Assembly: GCA_965214435.1 (NCBI GenBank)
Contig: OZ243960.1
Coordinates: 1,984,001 to 2,048,000, forward strand
DNA from: Rubrobacter_A sp965214435
GTDB taxonomy: Bacteria > Actinomycetota > Rubrobacteria > Rubrobacterales > Rubrobacteraceae
Reading direction: 5' to 3'
Length of the DNA: 64,000 nt
Below are positions 1-8,049 of the stretch, in pieces; the first letter of the stretch is position 1; each line of letters opens with the position of its first letter. The notes below the pieces were generated by a model. It was given only the letters and a program-made list of their open reading frames with translations, did no database searches and was not told the origin of the DNA. A program made the position numbers and the translations under genes.

Positions 1-260
1 TTTTCAGGTTGCTCTCCGACCCCACGCGGGCGCGCATCGTCTGCGCGCTTTCTCTGGAGGAGTTGTGCGTCTGTGACGTGGCCGCCGTGGCGGGCCTCTC
101 GGTGAGCGCTGCCAGCCATCAGCTAAGGAGGCTCCGGGACCGGGGCGTGGTGGCGTACCGCAAGGAGGGACGGCTGGCCTTCTACCGCCTCTCCGACGAG
201 CGGGTTCGGGGCCTGTTGGAGAGCGGCTTGGAGCATGCTCTGGAGGCGCTGGCGCGGTGA
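1..260 (+). CDS. ArsR-family metal-responsive repressor, 5' truncated by window edge
   Basis: Small winged-helix repressor of the ArsR/SmtB type that would bind operator DNA and release it on metal binding. The reading frame is open to the left edge and reads LLSDPTRARIV from the first bases, the usual opening of the family (aLsDPTRlrIl), so the real start lies outside the window. A helix-turn-helix reads VSAASHQLRRLRDRGVV and the wing RKEGRLAFYRLSD. The ELCVCD segment is the CmtR/CadC-like metal site position. The stop overlaps the start of the following cation-efflux gene by 4 bp (GTGA), which supports a metal-resistance operon. The metal cannot be told from sequence. Confidence 0.85.
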   Translation, partial: FRLLSDPTRARIVCALSLEELCVCDVAAVAGLSVSAASHQLRRLRDRGVVAYRKEGRLAFYRLSDERVRGLLESGLEHALEALAR

Positions 261-898
261 CCGGCGCGGCGCTCCGGAAAGAGAGGCTGCACCGCCGCGG
301 CGTGCGCCTGGAGGTCTTCACGGTAGCCTGGAACGTGGTCGAGGCGGTCATCGCCGTTGGCGTCGGCATTGCCGTCGGCAGTGTTGCTCTGGTGGGCTTC
401 GGGGTGGACTCTGGGATAGAGGTGATCTCCGCTACAGCTCTTTTATGGAGGCTACTGAAGGCGGGACCCCACGCTCCTGTCGCCGAGGAGGGCGCGGCCG
501 AGAGGAAGGCGCTCTACCTCGTGGCGGCGACGTTCTTTCTTCTGGCCCTCTACATACTCTACGAGGCCGGGGGCGCTCTCCTGTCGGGCGAGAGGCCAGA
601 GAGTTCCGCCGTGGCGCTCGGGCTCTCGGCGCTCTCGCTCGTCATTATGCCGGTCCTCGCCTACCTGAAGGGGCGCACGGGCCGGGAGATGGAAAGCCGC
701 GCGCTGGTCGCCGACTCCAAAGAGACGTGGGTGTGCTCCTACCTCTCGCTGGCCCTCCTCCTGGGCATCGGCCTAAACCTCGCCTTCGGGTGGTGGTGGG
801 CGGACCCCGTGTTCGCCCTGGCGATGTTGCCCGTGATCGTGTGGCAGGGCTTCGAGACGCTGGGGGAGGCCCGCGAGGGTAGCGACGACGAAGATTAG
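257..898 (+). CDS. Cation diffusion facilitator-like efflux protein
   Basis: 213-residue membrane protein with about six hydrophobic segments and no cytoplasmic C-terminal domain, so shorter than classical CDF transporters (about 300 aa). The segment GFGVDSGIEVISATALLWRL matches CDF transmembrane helix 2 and ADSKETWVCSYLSLALL matches helix 5, with acidic residues at the usual ion-binding positions, though the helix-2 His of zinc exporters is not present. It likely exports a divalent cation by proton antiport. GTG start at 257 overlaps the ArsR stop, so the repressor probably controls it. An acidic tail (GSDDED) closes the protein. Confidence 0.8.
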   Translation: MTGAALRKERLHRRGVRLEVFTVAWNVVEAVIAVGVGIAVGSVALVGFGVDSGIEVISATALLWRLLKAGPHAPVAEEGAAERKALYLVAATFFLLALYILYEAGGALLSGERPESSAVALGLSALSLVIMPVLAYLKGRTGREMESRALVADSKETWVCSYLSLALLLGIGLNLAFGWWWADPVFALAMLPVIVWQGFETLGEAREGSDDED

Positions 899-985
899 GT
901 AAGGGTCGCGCCGGGTGTCTGGCGGATACTCTCTCGCTAGTATATCGTTCCGGGTACAGGCTTCTCGAAAGGGGTAGAGAGCGAC

Positions 986-2584
986 ATGGCATCGGTCCGC
1001 GAGGTAACCTTCGAGCTTCTGCGCAGGCTCGGCATGACCACCGTCTTCGGGAACCCGGGCTCCACGGAGATCCCGTTTCTAAAAGACTTCCCGGAAGACT
1101 TCGACTACGTTTTGGCGCTCCAGGAGGCGACGGCGCTCGGGATGGCCGAAGGGTACGCCCAGGGTACGGGCCGGGCGGCGCTGGTCAACCTGCACACCGC
1201 GCCGGGGCTCGGCAACGCCATGGGCGCGATGGTCACCGCTTACCAGAACAAGACACCGCTCGTCGTAACCGCCGGCCAGCAGGACCGCCGCCACCTCGCG
1301 CTGGAGCCACTACTCTCCGGCAGGCTCGTGGACCTCGCAAAGCCCTACGTCAAGCGGAGCCACGAGCCGTTGCGGGCCGAGGATGTGCCCGGCGAACTGC
1401 TCCGGGCCTACCACACCGCCATGCAGCCACCCCGCGGCCCGGTCTTCCTCTCGATACCGATGAACGACTGGGATGCCGAGGCGGAGCTGGCGGAGCTACC
1501 GGAGAGGGAGGTCGTATACCGCACCGCTCCGGACCCCGAAGCTCTGGAAAAGGTGGCGCAAGCTCTGCGCGGGGCGCGGAGCCCGGCCATCGTCGCCGGG
1601 GCCGGGGTGGGGAGGACCGGGAGCTTTGAGGGCGTGGTCGAGCTGGCCGAGAGGCTCGGGGCCGGGGTGTGGCAGGACCCGATCCCGGCCCTCTCTGGAT
1701 TTCCGCAGAATCACCCGCTGTTTATGGGACATCTGGCGCCCGCCCAGCGCCAGCTCGCCGGCCAACTCGCCGGCTACGATGTCGTCCTCGTGCTCGGGGC
1801 GCCCGTGTTCCAGTACTATCCTTACGTCCCCGGTCCCATCGTGCAAGAGGGGACTAGGGTCGTCCAGATCACCGACGACCCCGAAGAAGCCGCCCGCGCC
1901 GCGACCGGCACGAGCCTCGTCGGAGACGTCGCCCGGGCCATTGAAACGCTGCTCGAATCTCTGCCGGAGTCCTCCGGCCGCGCGGTGTCCTCACCGGACA
2001 ACCGGGAAGAGCCGCCGGAGCCGGAAGCGAGCTACCCGATCTCGGTTGAGTACCTGATGTATACGCTCTCCAGAGTGTTGCCGGAAGGTGTGACGCTCGT
2101 GGACGAGTCTATATCCAGCAAATCAAAGCTCAGCCAATATATAAAGGTGGATACCGCGGGCGGTTACCACACCTCGGCCGCCGGGGGCTTGGGCTTCGGG
2201 ATGCCGGCCTCTGTGGGGCTCAAGCTGGCCGCCCCCGAGGAGCCGGTGGTCTGCGTGATCGGGGACGGCTCCACCATGTACTCCGTCCAGGCGCTCTGGA
2301 GCGCCGCCCAGTATGGCGCGGATGTAACCTTTGTGGTCATCAACAACAAGGGATACTCGATCCTGAAAGGTTTCCGGGAGGCGCTGGACGCCGGGGAGGA
2401 GGTGCCGGGCCTCGAACTGCCCGGTCTCGACTTCGTAAAGATCGCCGAGGGCTTCGGTTGCGCCGCCGAGCGCGTCGAGGACCCCGGAGAGCTAAATGAA
2501 GTCCTCAAACGAGCCCTCAACACCGGACATCCCTACGTGGTAGAGGTGATCGTAGACACCTCTGTCCCGCCGCTATTGAGTTGA
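986..2584 (+). CDS. mdlC: Benzoylformate decarboxylase-like ThDP enzyme
   Basis: 532-residue thiamin-diphosphate enzyme that would decarboxylate an aromatic 2-oxoacid (benzoylformate to benzaldehyde). It aligns nearly without gaps to Pseudomonas putida benzoylformate decarboxylase as I recall it: Ser26 (GNPGSTE), Glu47 (LALQE) and His70 (VNLHTAPG) fall on the catalytic positions and the ThDP/Mg motif is GDGSTMYS...INNKGYS. The fourth catalytic residue, His281, is replaced: the segment reads GAPVFQYYPYVPG where the reference has VFRYHQY, giving Tyr at that place. Substrate may therefore differ. ATG start follows GGGGTAGAGAG. A TVP38 gene lies 21 bp downstream on the same strand. Confidence 0.8.
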   Translation: MASVREVTFELLRRLGMTTVFGNPGSTEIPFLKDFPEDFDYVLALQEATALGMAEGYAQGTGRAALVNLHTAPGLGNAMGAMVTAYQNKTPLVVTAGQQDRRHLALEPLLSGRLVDLAKPYVKRSHEPLRAEDVPGELLRAYHTAMQPPRGPVFLSIPMNDWDAEAELAELPEREVVYRTAPDPEALEKVAQALRGARSPAIVAGAGVGRTGSFEGVVELAERLGAGVWQDPIPALSGFPQNHPLFMGHLAPAQRQLAGQLAGYDVVLVLGAPVFQYYPYVPGPIVQEGTRVVQITDDPEEAARAATGTSLVGDVARAIETLLESLPESSGRAVSSPDNREEPPEPEASYPISVEYLMYTLSRVLPEGVTLVDESISSKSKLSQYIKVDTAGGYHTSAAGGLGFGMPASVGLKLAAPEEPVVCVIGDGSTMYSVQALWSAAQYGADVTFVVINNKGYSILKGFREALDAGEEVPGLELPGLDFVKIAEGFGCAAERVEDPGELNEVLKRALNTGHPYVVEVIVDTSVPPLLS

Positions 2585-2605
2585 AGTAACTAAAGTAATG
2601 ATTCA

Positions 2606-3298
2606 ATGAGACGTTGGCGGCTTTTGGTCGGGATCTCAGCCCTCGTTGCCGTGGTGGTGCTGGCGCGCGTCTTCGGGCTCGCGGACTACATCAGCCTGGA
2701 CAACCTCGGGCGTCTCCGGGACTACGTAAACAGCTTCGGAGCCGCGGCCCCGGTAGTGTTCATCCTGGGGTACGCGCTCGCTACGGTAGCTTTCTTGCCG
2801 GGCACGCCGTTCACGCTGCTCGGCGGGCTGGTGTTCGGGCCGGTCTTCGGTGCGGTCTACGCCACGGTCGGGGCGACTATCGGGGCTACTTTAGCTTTCC
2901 TGGTGGCCCGGTACGCCGCAAGGGGGGTGGTCGGAAGCTGGATCTCCCGCGACGAGCGCCTCCAGCGGATAGACGACGGCGTTGAGCGGCAGGGCTGGCG
3001 GATGCTCGTCATCACCCGCCTCGTCCCGCTGTTCCCGTTTAACCTCCAGAACTACGCCTACGGCCTGACCAAGATAGGGTTGCCGACCTATACCCTCGTT
3101 ACGACTATTTGCATAATCCCGGCCGTCGTGGTCTACACCTTCGCCGGTGGCTCGCTGACGACCGCCGGCGAGAACCTCACCCGGACCTTTATCTACCTCG
3201 GCATAGCCGCCGTCGTCTTCGTGCTGCTGTCTCTGATACCCGGCCTGATCCGCCGTCGCTCCGGCGAACCTTCGGTCCGCCGTAACCGGGTAAAGTAA
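2606..3298 (+). CDS. TVP38/TMEM64 (DedA-superfamily) membrane protein
   Basis: 230-residue integral membrane protein. It carries the SNARE-associated/VTT signature: an N-terminal anchor, ATVAFLPGTPFTLLGGLVFGPVFGAVYATVGATIG, a re-entrant helix, then TRLVPLFPFNLQNYAYGLT, and two more hydrophobic helices before a basic tail (RRRSGEPSVRRNRVK). Family members are thought to act in membrane lipid scrambling or ion homeostasis; nothing here fixes the substrate. It may be cotranscribed with the upstream decarboxylase, but no functional link is evident. Confidence 0.85.
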   Translation: MRRWRLLVGISALVAVVVLARVFGLADYISLDNLGRLRDYVNSFGAAAPVVFILGYALATVAFLPGTPFTLLGGLVFGPVFGAVYATVGATIGATLAFLVARYAARGVVGSWISRDERLQRIDDGVERQGWRMLVITRLVPLFPFNLQNYAYGLTKIGLPTYTLVTTICIIPAVVVYTFAGGSLTTAGENLTRTFIYLGIAAVVFVLLSLIPGLIRRRSGEPSVRRNRVK

Positions 3299-3333
3299 TT
3301 TTTACAGAAGCCTTCTCGCCAGACCGTTCTCTC

Positions 3334-3882
3334 TTAAAAGCAGTCGCCCGCGGCGCCCTCGACGATCCCGCGGCGGCGCAACTCTTCGTGCAGCAGGTCC
3401 ATAAGCCGCAGTAGCTCGCGCTGCTCGTCTCTGGAGAGGGCTTCAAAAAGCTCGGAGCCCGCCGCCACGTGCCGGGCGAAGTCCTCGGAAACGGTCTTTT
3501 CTCCTTTTTCGGTCAGCTCGATCAGGGTGGCCCGGCGGTCGGTGGGGTGTGGCTTGCGCCGTAGGAGCCCTTCTTCTTCGAGCGCGTCGACCAGCTTGGT
3601 GACGTTGCGGGGCGTCACCCCGAGCCGCTCGCCGAGCCCGCTCATGATGATCGGACCTCCGCTACGGTGCAGCGTCCCCAATAACTTCATCCGGGCGAAG
3701 CTAACACCACTTCCTTCCATCTGCGAGGCCATCCAACGCCCGTAAGCCGGCCCGAACGTCGCAAACCTGCCCCACAAAAGCCGGGACAACTCCTCCGACC
3801 CGCTCTCTACTCCACCGGAAATACAACCACCCGTCACCGACCTCCGACCCTCTACTTCCGTCTTCTCCTCCTCGACACTCAC
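3334..3882 (-). CDS. MarR-family transcriptional regulator
   Basis: 182-residue winged-helix regulator: FARMKLLGTLHRSGGPIIMSGLGERLGVTPRNVTKLVDALEEEGLLRRKPHPTDRRATLIELTEKG is a textbook MarR DNA-binding core with the DxR wing. About 35 residues precede the core and are variable, so translation may begin later than the ATG at 3882. It is transcribed divergently from the efflux/oxidoreductase operon at 4013-7928, with a palindrome-rich promoter between them, the classic layout of a repressor that controls its own gene and a detoxification operon and is released by a small aromatic or drug-like ligand. Confidence 0.88.
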   Translation of the reverse strand: MSVEEEKTEVEGRRSVTGGCISGGVESGSEELSRLLWGRFATFGPAYGRWMASQMEGSGVSFARMKLLGTLHRSGGPIIMSGLGERLGVTPRNVTKLVDALEEEGLLRRKPHPTDRRATLIELTEKGEKTVSEDFARHVAAGSELFEALSRDEQRELLRLMDLLHEELRRRGIVEGAAGDCF

Positions 3883-3942
3883 CGCTCTTCAACCACCATA
3901 ACCCTCGGCCTCTTCGTCACGAATATTCTAACCGAGTTTCTC

Positions 3943-3971
3943 TTGACGTGCAATATACACTAGTATATCTT
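3943..3971 (+). promoter_or_regulatory. Sigma-A-type promoter for the efflux operon
   Basis: TTGACG (3943-3948), 17 bp spacer, TATCTT (3966-3971), upstream of the ABC transporter gene. It overlaps the CTAG-centred palindromes listed next. Confidence 0.6.
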
Positions 3972-3982
3972 GTACTAGTACA
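3955..3982. promoter_or_regulatory. Probable MarR operator, two CTAG-centred palindromes
   Basis: A perfect 12-bp palindrome TGTACTAGTACA (3971-3982) and a related imperfect one TACACTAGTATA (3956-3967) lie with CTAG centres 15 bp apart, directly over the -10 region. Position between the divergent MarR gene and the operon suggests it is the MarR binding site. Confidence 0.6.
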
Positions 3983-4012
3983 CTATAGTCCGGCAGCTAG
4001 AAGAGTCGGTCG

Positions 4013-5107
4013 ATGAACGGGAGGTCTGATGGTGGAGACGGTGGTTCACAGGGTGGGTGGTGGGTGATGGCGACGACGGGGCCGATGGTCTTGGTGGAAG
4101 GCGTGCACAAGAGTTTCGGGAAGACGCGGGCGCTCCAGGGGGTGGACCTGGAGGTAGAGGCTGGTCAGGTGTTCGGTCTTCTGGGACCGAACGGGGCCGG
4201 CAAGACTACTCTGGTGCGGGTCCTGACGACGCTCTTGAGGCCGGACGATGGTCGGGCGACCGTGGCAGGCTTCGACGTGGTCCGGGAGCCGGGGGAGGTG
4301 CGGCGGGCCATCGGGCTCGCGGGCCAGTACGCGGCGGTGGACGAGAACCTTACCGGGCGGGAGAACCTGATGATGGTCGGGCGGCTATACCGTACCGGGC
4401 GCGGGGAGGCGAAGAAGCGTGCCGCAGAGGTACTGGAGAGGTTTGATCTCACCGGGGCGGCGGACCGGCAGGTGAAGGGTTACTCGGGCGGGATGCGCCG
4501 GAGGTTGGATCTAGGGGCAAGTCTGGTCGGGCGTCCGCGGGTGTTGTTTCTGGATGAGCCGACGACGGGGCTCGACCCGCAGAGCCGGCTCGGGATGTGG
4601 GAGACCATCGAGGAGCTTGTCGGTGACGGCACCACGCTCCTTTTAACGACCCAGTACCTGGAGGAAGCGGACCGGCTCGCCGACCGCATCGCGGTCATAG
4701 ACGGTGGCCGCGTCATAGCCGAGGGGACCGCCGACGAGCTCAAGTCGGGCTTGGGCGGCGACGTGGTAGCGCTGACGTTCGAGGACTTGACCCGGCTGGA
4801 CGCGACTGTGGAGGCGCTGCGGCCCGTGGGAACCGACGAGCCGAAAATCGACCGGGCAGCGGGCACGGTAACCGTCCCTGTCGCCGGGGGCGCCCGGAGT
4901 CTCATGGCGGCGGTCCGGCGGCTGGACTCGGCCGGCATCGAACCGTCCGACCTCGGTCTCCGGCGGCCCTCGCTGGACGAAGTATTTCTCAACCTCACCA
5001 GCCGCGACGCCGACCGCAGCGGCGAACGCGGCAGCGAACGCGGCGGCGAGCGGGAGAAGTCGGTGGCTATTTCGGCATCTGGTGATTCCGAGAGGAGCGG
5101 GCGATGA
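4013..5107 (+). CDS. DrrA-type drug-efflux ABC transporter ATPase
   Basis: 364-residue ATP-binding subunit of an ABC-2 exporter. Walker A GPNGAGKTT (58-66), signature YSGGMRRRLDLGASL, Walker B VLFLDEPTTGLDPQSR, switch His replaced in the usual way for DrrA-type proteins (LLTTQYLEEAD). A C-terminal DUF4162-like region follows, then an Arg/Ser/Gly-rich tail. ATG 4013 gives a Gly-rich, non-conserved N-terminus; ATG at 4067 (MATTGPMVLVEGV) fits the family better and may be the real start. Its stop overlaps the permease start (ATGA), so the two make one transporter, likely for a hydrophobic toxic compound under MarR control. Confidence 0.88.
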   Translation: MNGRSDGGDGGSQGGWWVMATTGPMVLVEGVHKSFGKTRALQGVDLEVEAGQVFGLLGPNGAGKTTLVRVLTTLLRPDDGRATVAGFDVVREPGEVRRAIGLAGQYAAVDENLTGRENLMMVGRLYRTGRGEAKKRAAEVLERFDLTGAADRQVKGYSGGMRRRLDLGASLVGRPRVLFLDEPTTGLDPQSRLGMWETIEELVGDGTTLLLTTQYLEEADRLADRIAVIDGGRVIAEGTADELKSGLGGDVVALTFEDLTRLDATVEALRPVGTDEPKIDRAAGTVTVPVAGGARSLMAAVRRLDSAGIEPSDLGLRRPSLDEVFLNLTSRDADRSGERGSERGGEREKSVAISASGDSERSGR

Positions 5108-5925
5108 GTCTTTCAAGCACTGGAGAGCGGGAAGCGCGGTCGCCGGTGGGTGCGGGGGGCGCGAGCGGCCTGTCGTGGGCGGTTAGCGACACGCTGGTGA
5201 TGACGTGGCGCAACCTGCTCCGCTACGTGCGGGTGCCGCAGCTACTGGTGTTCTCGACGGTTCAGCCGGTTATCTTCGTGCTCTTGTTCGCCTACGTTTT
5301 CGGCGGGGCGATACGGACGCCGGGGGTGGACTACATCAACTTCCTCATCCCGGGCATCCTGGTGCAGACAGTATTGTTCGGGGCGACCCAGGCGACGGTC
5401 GGGCTGGCCGAGGATCTGTCGGGGGGTATGGTGGACCGCTTCCGGTCGTTGCCGATGACCCGGCTGGCGGTCTTGGCCGGAAGGACGCTGGCGGACAGTG
5501 TACGGAACATCTTCGTCGTTCTTATCATAATCGGGGTCGGGTACCTGATCGGCTTCCGCTTCCAGGACGGGTTGCTCTCCGCGGCGCTGGCGGTAACGCT
5601 GGTGGTCCTCTTCGGGTTCGCGTTCTCCTGGATTTCGGTCCTCGTCGGCCTCTTCGCTAAAGACCCCGAGAGCGCCCAGGTCGCCGGCTTTATTTGGGTC
5701 TTTCCGCTGGTCTTCGCCTCTTCGGCGTTCGTCCCGGTCGAGACCATGCCCGGCTGGCTACAAGCCTTCGCCGAGGTACAGCCCATCTCCGTCGTCGTGG
5801 ACGCCGCCCGGGCGCTGACGCTCGGAGGTCCGACGGACACCGTGTGGTGGGCGCTGGCCTGGATCCTCGGCATCACGGCCGTCTTCGCCCCGCTGGCCGT
5901 CGCCCGTTTCCGCCGGAGCACCTGA
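5104..5925 (+). CDS. DrrB-type ABC-2 transporter permease
   Basis: 273-residue membrane partner of the preceding ATPase. Six hydrophobic helices are visible; the N-terminal cytoplasmic segment SDTLVMTWRNLLRYVRVPQLLVFSTVQPVIFVLLF and the ABC-2 signature region VQTVLFGATQATVGLAEDLSGGMVDRFRSLPMTR are typical of DrrB/daunorubicin-type permeases. Translation is coupled to the ATPase by a 4-bp overlap. Substrate is unknown; the downstream reductases suggest that efflux and chemical modification of the same class of compounds are co-regulated. Confidence 0.88.
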   Translation: MSLSSTGEREARSPVGAGGASGLSWAVSDTLVMTWRNLLRYVRVPQLLVFSTVQPVIFVLLFAYVFGGAIRTPGVDYINFLIPGILVQTVLFGATQATVGLAEDLSGGMVDRFRSLPMTRLAVLAGRTLADSVRNIFVVLIIIGVGYLIGFRFQDGLLSAALAVTLVVLFGFAFSWISVLVGLFAKDPESAQVAGFIWVFPLVFASSAFVPVETMPGWLQAFAEVQPISVVVDAARALTLGGPTDTVWWALAWILGITAVFAPLAVARFRRST

Positions 5926-5975
5926 AAAACGCGAAAGCTCGTTCGTAAGAGCGCATTAAAGAAAGGAACGAGAAC

Positions 5976-6905
5976 ATGCATAACACGAACGGCAACATGG
6001 AGGGTAAGGTCGCTCTAGTAGTTGGCGGCACCAGAGGTATCGGACGGGCAACAGCCGGAGGGCTGGCCCGCATGGGCGCTGAGGTCTCGATCGTCGGGCG
6101 CAACCGCGACGCCGGAGAGGCCGCAGCCCGGGAGATAAGCGCGGCGGGCGGACGGGCGGAGTTTATCCCCGCCGACGTATCGCTCATGAGCGAGGTGCGA
6201 CGGCTTTCCGGGGAGTTCCGGTCGAGGTACGACCGGCTCGATGTGCTCGTGCAGAGCGCCGACGTACTGCTCACGAAGCGCGTCAACACGGCCGAAGGCA
6301 TCGAGCTTGGCTTCGCTACCAACTACCTGAGCCGGTTCCTGATGGACAACCTGCTGTTGGACCTCATGAAAGCGAGCGCCCCGGCACGCATCGTCCACGT
6401 CGCCGCGCCCGGCCTGCCGGGCCGGCTCAAGACAGAGAAATTACCGCCTCCGCCCGGGATGGGCGGTATCGGGGCTCACAACCTCGGCCAGCGAGCCAAC
6501 GACGTATTTGCTGTCGAGCTTTCTTCGCGGCTGCGGGACACTGGCGTGACGATCAACGTCATCAACCCCGGCATGATCGACACCGACATCCGCCGCAGCG
6601 CGGAGGGCGGTCCGGCTATGAAGTTAATGATGCGGGCTGTGGAACTCGTTTTCCGGCGCAACACGACCACCCCGGAGCAGTTCGCCCGCGAGGTGATCCA
6701 CCTTTCAACCTCGCCGGAGCTGGAGGGTGCTAGCGGCGGGCTGTTTAATTCCAAAGGCAAGCCTATCAGAGTCCGTCTCGCGGTAAGCGACCCTGAAACC
6801 CGCCGGAAACTCTGGGAGGCCAGCGCCCGGGTCACCGGACCGTACGAGAAGCAGAACTCAGCATCCGCGCCCGAGACGTCCACACCCGAAAGAGGGCCCG
6901 CCTGA
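5976..6905 (+). CDS. SDR-fold protein with degenerate catalytic residues
   Basis: 309-residue protein of the retinol-dehydrogenase-like SDR group. The nucleotide site is present (VVGGTRGIGRAT), but the catalytic signature is not: where relatives read YxxSK the sequence is AHNLGQRANDVFAVEL (Tyr to His, Lys to Gln), the catalytic Ser region reads VHVAAPG, and the NNAG motif reads VQSADVL. It therefore probably does not work as a normal dehydrogenase; a binding, scaffold or altered role is possible. It sits 50 bp after the permease and 27 bp before the F420-type reductase on the same strand, so it looks like an operon member. Start ATG follows GAAAGGAACG. Confidence 0.8.
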   Translation: MHNTNGNMEGKVALVVGGTRGIGRATAGGLARMGAEVSIVGRNRDAGEAAAREISAAGGRAEFIPADVSLMSEVRRLSGEFRSRYDRLDVLVQSADVLLTKRVNTAEGIELGFATNYLSRFLMDNLLLDLMKASAPARIVHVAAPGLPGRLKTEKLPPPPGMGGIGAHNLGQRANDVFAVELSSRLRDTGVTINVINPGMIDTDIRRSAEGGPAMKLMMRAVELVFRRNTTTPEQFAREVIHLSTSPELEGASGGLFNSKGKPIRVRLAVSDPETRRKLWEASARVTGPYEKQNSASAPETSTPERGPA

Positions 6906-6932
6906 CGGGCCCGAACCCACGAAGGAGCGGAC

Positions 6933-7928
6933 ATGACGACAACGGGCACCGCGACCGCGAAAGGTCTGACCATCAATAAGGGGTTGCCCCGGCGGCTTTT
7001 CAACCGCCTCGTTACCGCGACCCTGCGCTCGCCGCTGCACGGCCTTTTCGGGTTCGACCGCTTCGGGATGCTGCTGACCTACACGGGTCGCAAGACCGGC
7101 AAGAGCTACACGCTGCCCCTCGCCTACACGCGCGACCGGGGTCCCGACGGCGATACGGTGACGACCTTCGCGCTGTTCATCAACACCGTGTGGTGGAAGA
7201 ACCTGCGCGGCGGAGCGCCGGTGACGCTGCGGTTACGGGGAAGGGACGTGCCGGGTACGGCCGAGACGGTCGAGACCCCCGAAGAGGTGGCGCGGGGTCT
7301 GTTGTCGATGTCGGAGAAGAACCCCTGCATGACGCGCGGCGGCTACTACGGGGTGCCGCGCAACCCCGACGGGACGCCCGACTCCGAGGCGCTGCTGGAC
7401 GCCGCCCGGACGCGAGTTATGATCCGCGTCCGGCTGACGGATGCCGGGCCGGCCGCCTCCGGAAGAGAGTTCTCGCCCCTGATGAAACGCCTGATGCGAG
7501 CTTTCGTCGCTGCTCACGTATTCATCTACCGGCGGTCGGGCGGTCGTCTCTGGAGTCGCATGGGCTTGGCGCCGGTGCTGCTGCTCACCACCACGGGCCG
7601 CAAGACTGGCGAGCGGCGCACGGTGCCGCTAAGTTACTTCGAGGATGGAGACCGTCTCGTGGTCGTCGGCGCGATGGGTGGCGCGCCCCGGCATCCGGCC
7701 TGGGTCTTGAACCTCCGGTCCGACCCGCGAGTCCTGGTCCGGATGGGACCCAACGAGAAGGAGATGCGAGCCAGGGTCTCGTCCGGCCAAGAGCGGAAAC
7801 AACTGTGGTCGCGGCTGAACTCCATCACCGGCGGTAGTTTCGAGGGTATGCAGCGGAAGACCACCCGCGAGTTCCCGCTCGTCGTCCTAGAACCGGCAAC
7901 GGACTCCGGAACTGAGCAAGGACAGTAG
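6933..7928 (+). CDS. Double-domain deazaflavin (F420)-dependent nitroreductase-family protein
   Basis: 331 residues holding two consecutive DDN/Rv3547-type split-barrel domains. Domain 1 (about residues 25-150) reads MLLTYTGRKTGKSYTLPLAY...WWKNLRGGAPVTLRLRG; domain 2 (about 205-325) reads VLLLTTTGRKTGERRTVPLSYFEDGDRLVVVGAMGG...HPAWVLNLRSDPRVLVRMG. The GRKTGxxRTxPL and PxWxxNLxxxP motifs are those of F420H2-dependent reductases, normally one per about 150-residue chain. Domain 1 carries the less canonical copy. F420 biosynthesis genes occur at 21689-23970 in the same window. Context suggests reductive detoxification alongside the DrrAB exporter under MarR control. Confidence 0.85.
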   Translation: MTTTGTATAKGLTINKGLPRRLFNRLVTATLRSPLHGLFGFDRFGMLLTYTGRKTGKSYTLPLAYTRDRGPDGDTVTTFALFINTVWWKNLRGGAPVTLRLRGRDVPGTAETVETPEEVARGLLSMSEKNPCMTRGGYYGVPRNPDGTPDSEALLDAARTRVMIRVRLTDAGPAASGREFSPLMKRLMRAFVAAHVFIYRRSGGRLWSRMGLAPVLLLTTTGRKTGERRTVPLSYFEDGDRLVVVGAMGGAPRHPAWVLNLRSDPRVLVRMGPNEKEMRARVSSGQERKQLWSRLNSITGGSFEGMQRKTTREFPLVVLEPATDSGTEQGQ

Positions 7929-7991
7929 TTAGAAAGACCAAAAAGCCGGCTATACCTCGGAGAGCCTGGCTCCCCAAACCACCGAATCTAT

Positions 7992-8017
7992 TGTAAACGA
8001 TTACGTAATCGTTTACA
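7992..8017. promoter_or_regulatory. RbsR (LacI-family) operator, 26-bp perfect palindrome
   Basis: The half-site TGTAAACGATTAC is followed directly by its exact inverted complement, giving a perfect 26-bp dyad centred on CG at 8004/8005. Each half is itself close to the LacI-family consensus (GTAAAC-G-TTAC type, central CG at 7998/7999 and 8010/8011). It lies 24 bp before the regulator's coding region, as expected of an autoregulated sugar operon. Confidence 0.85.
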
Positions 8018-8049
8018 GTGGCAGTTGGGAAGGAGTTGTTCTGGCAACC

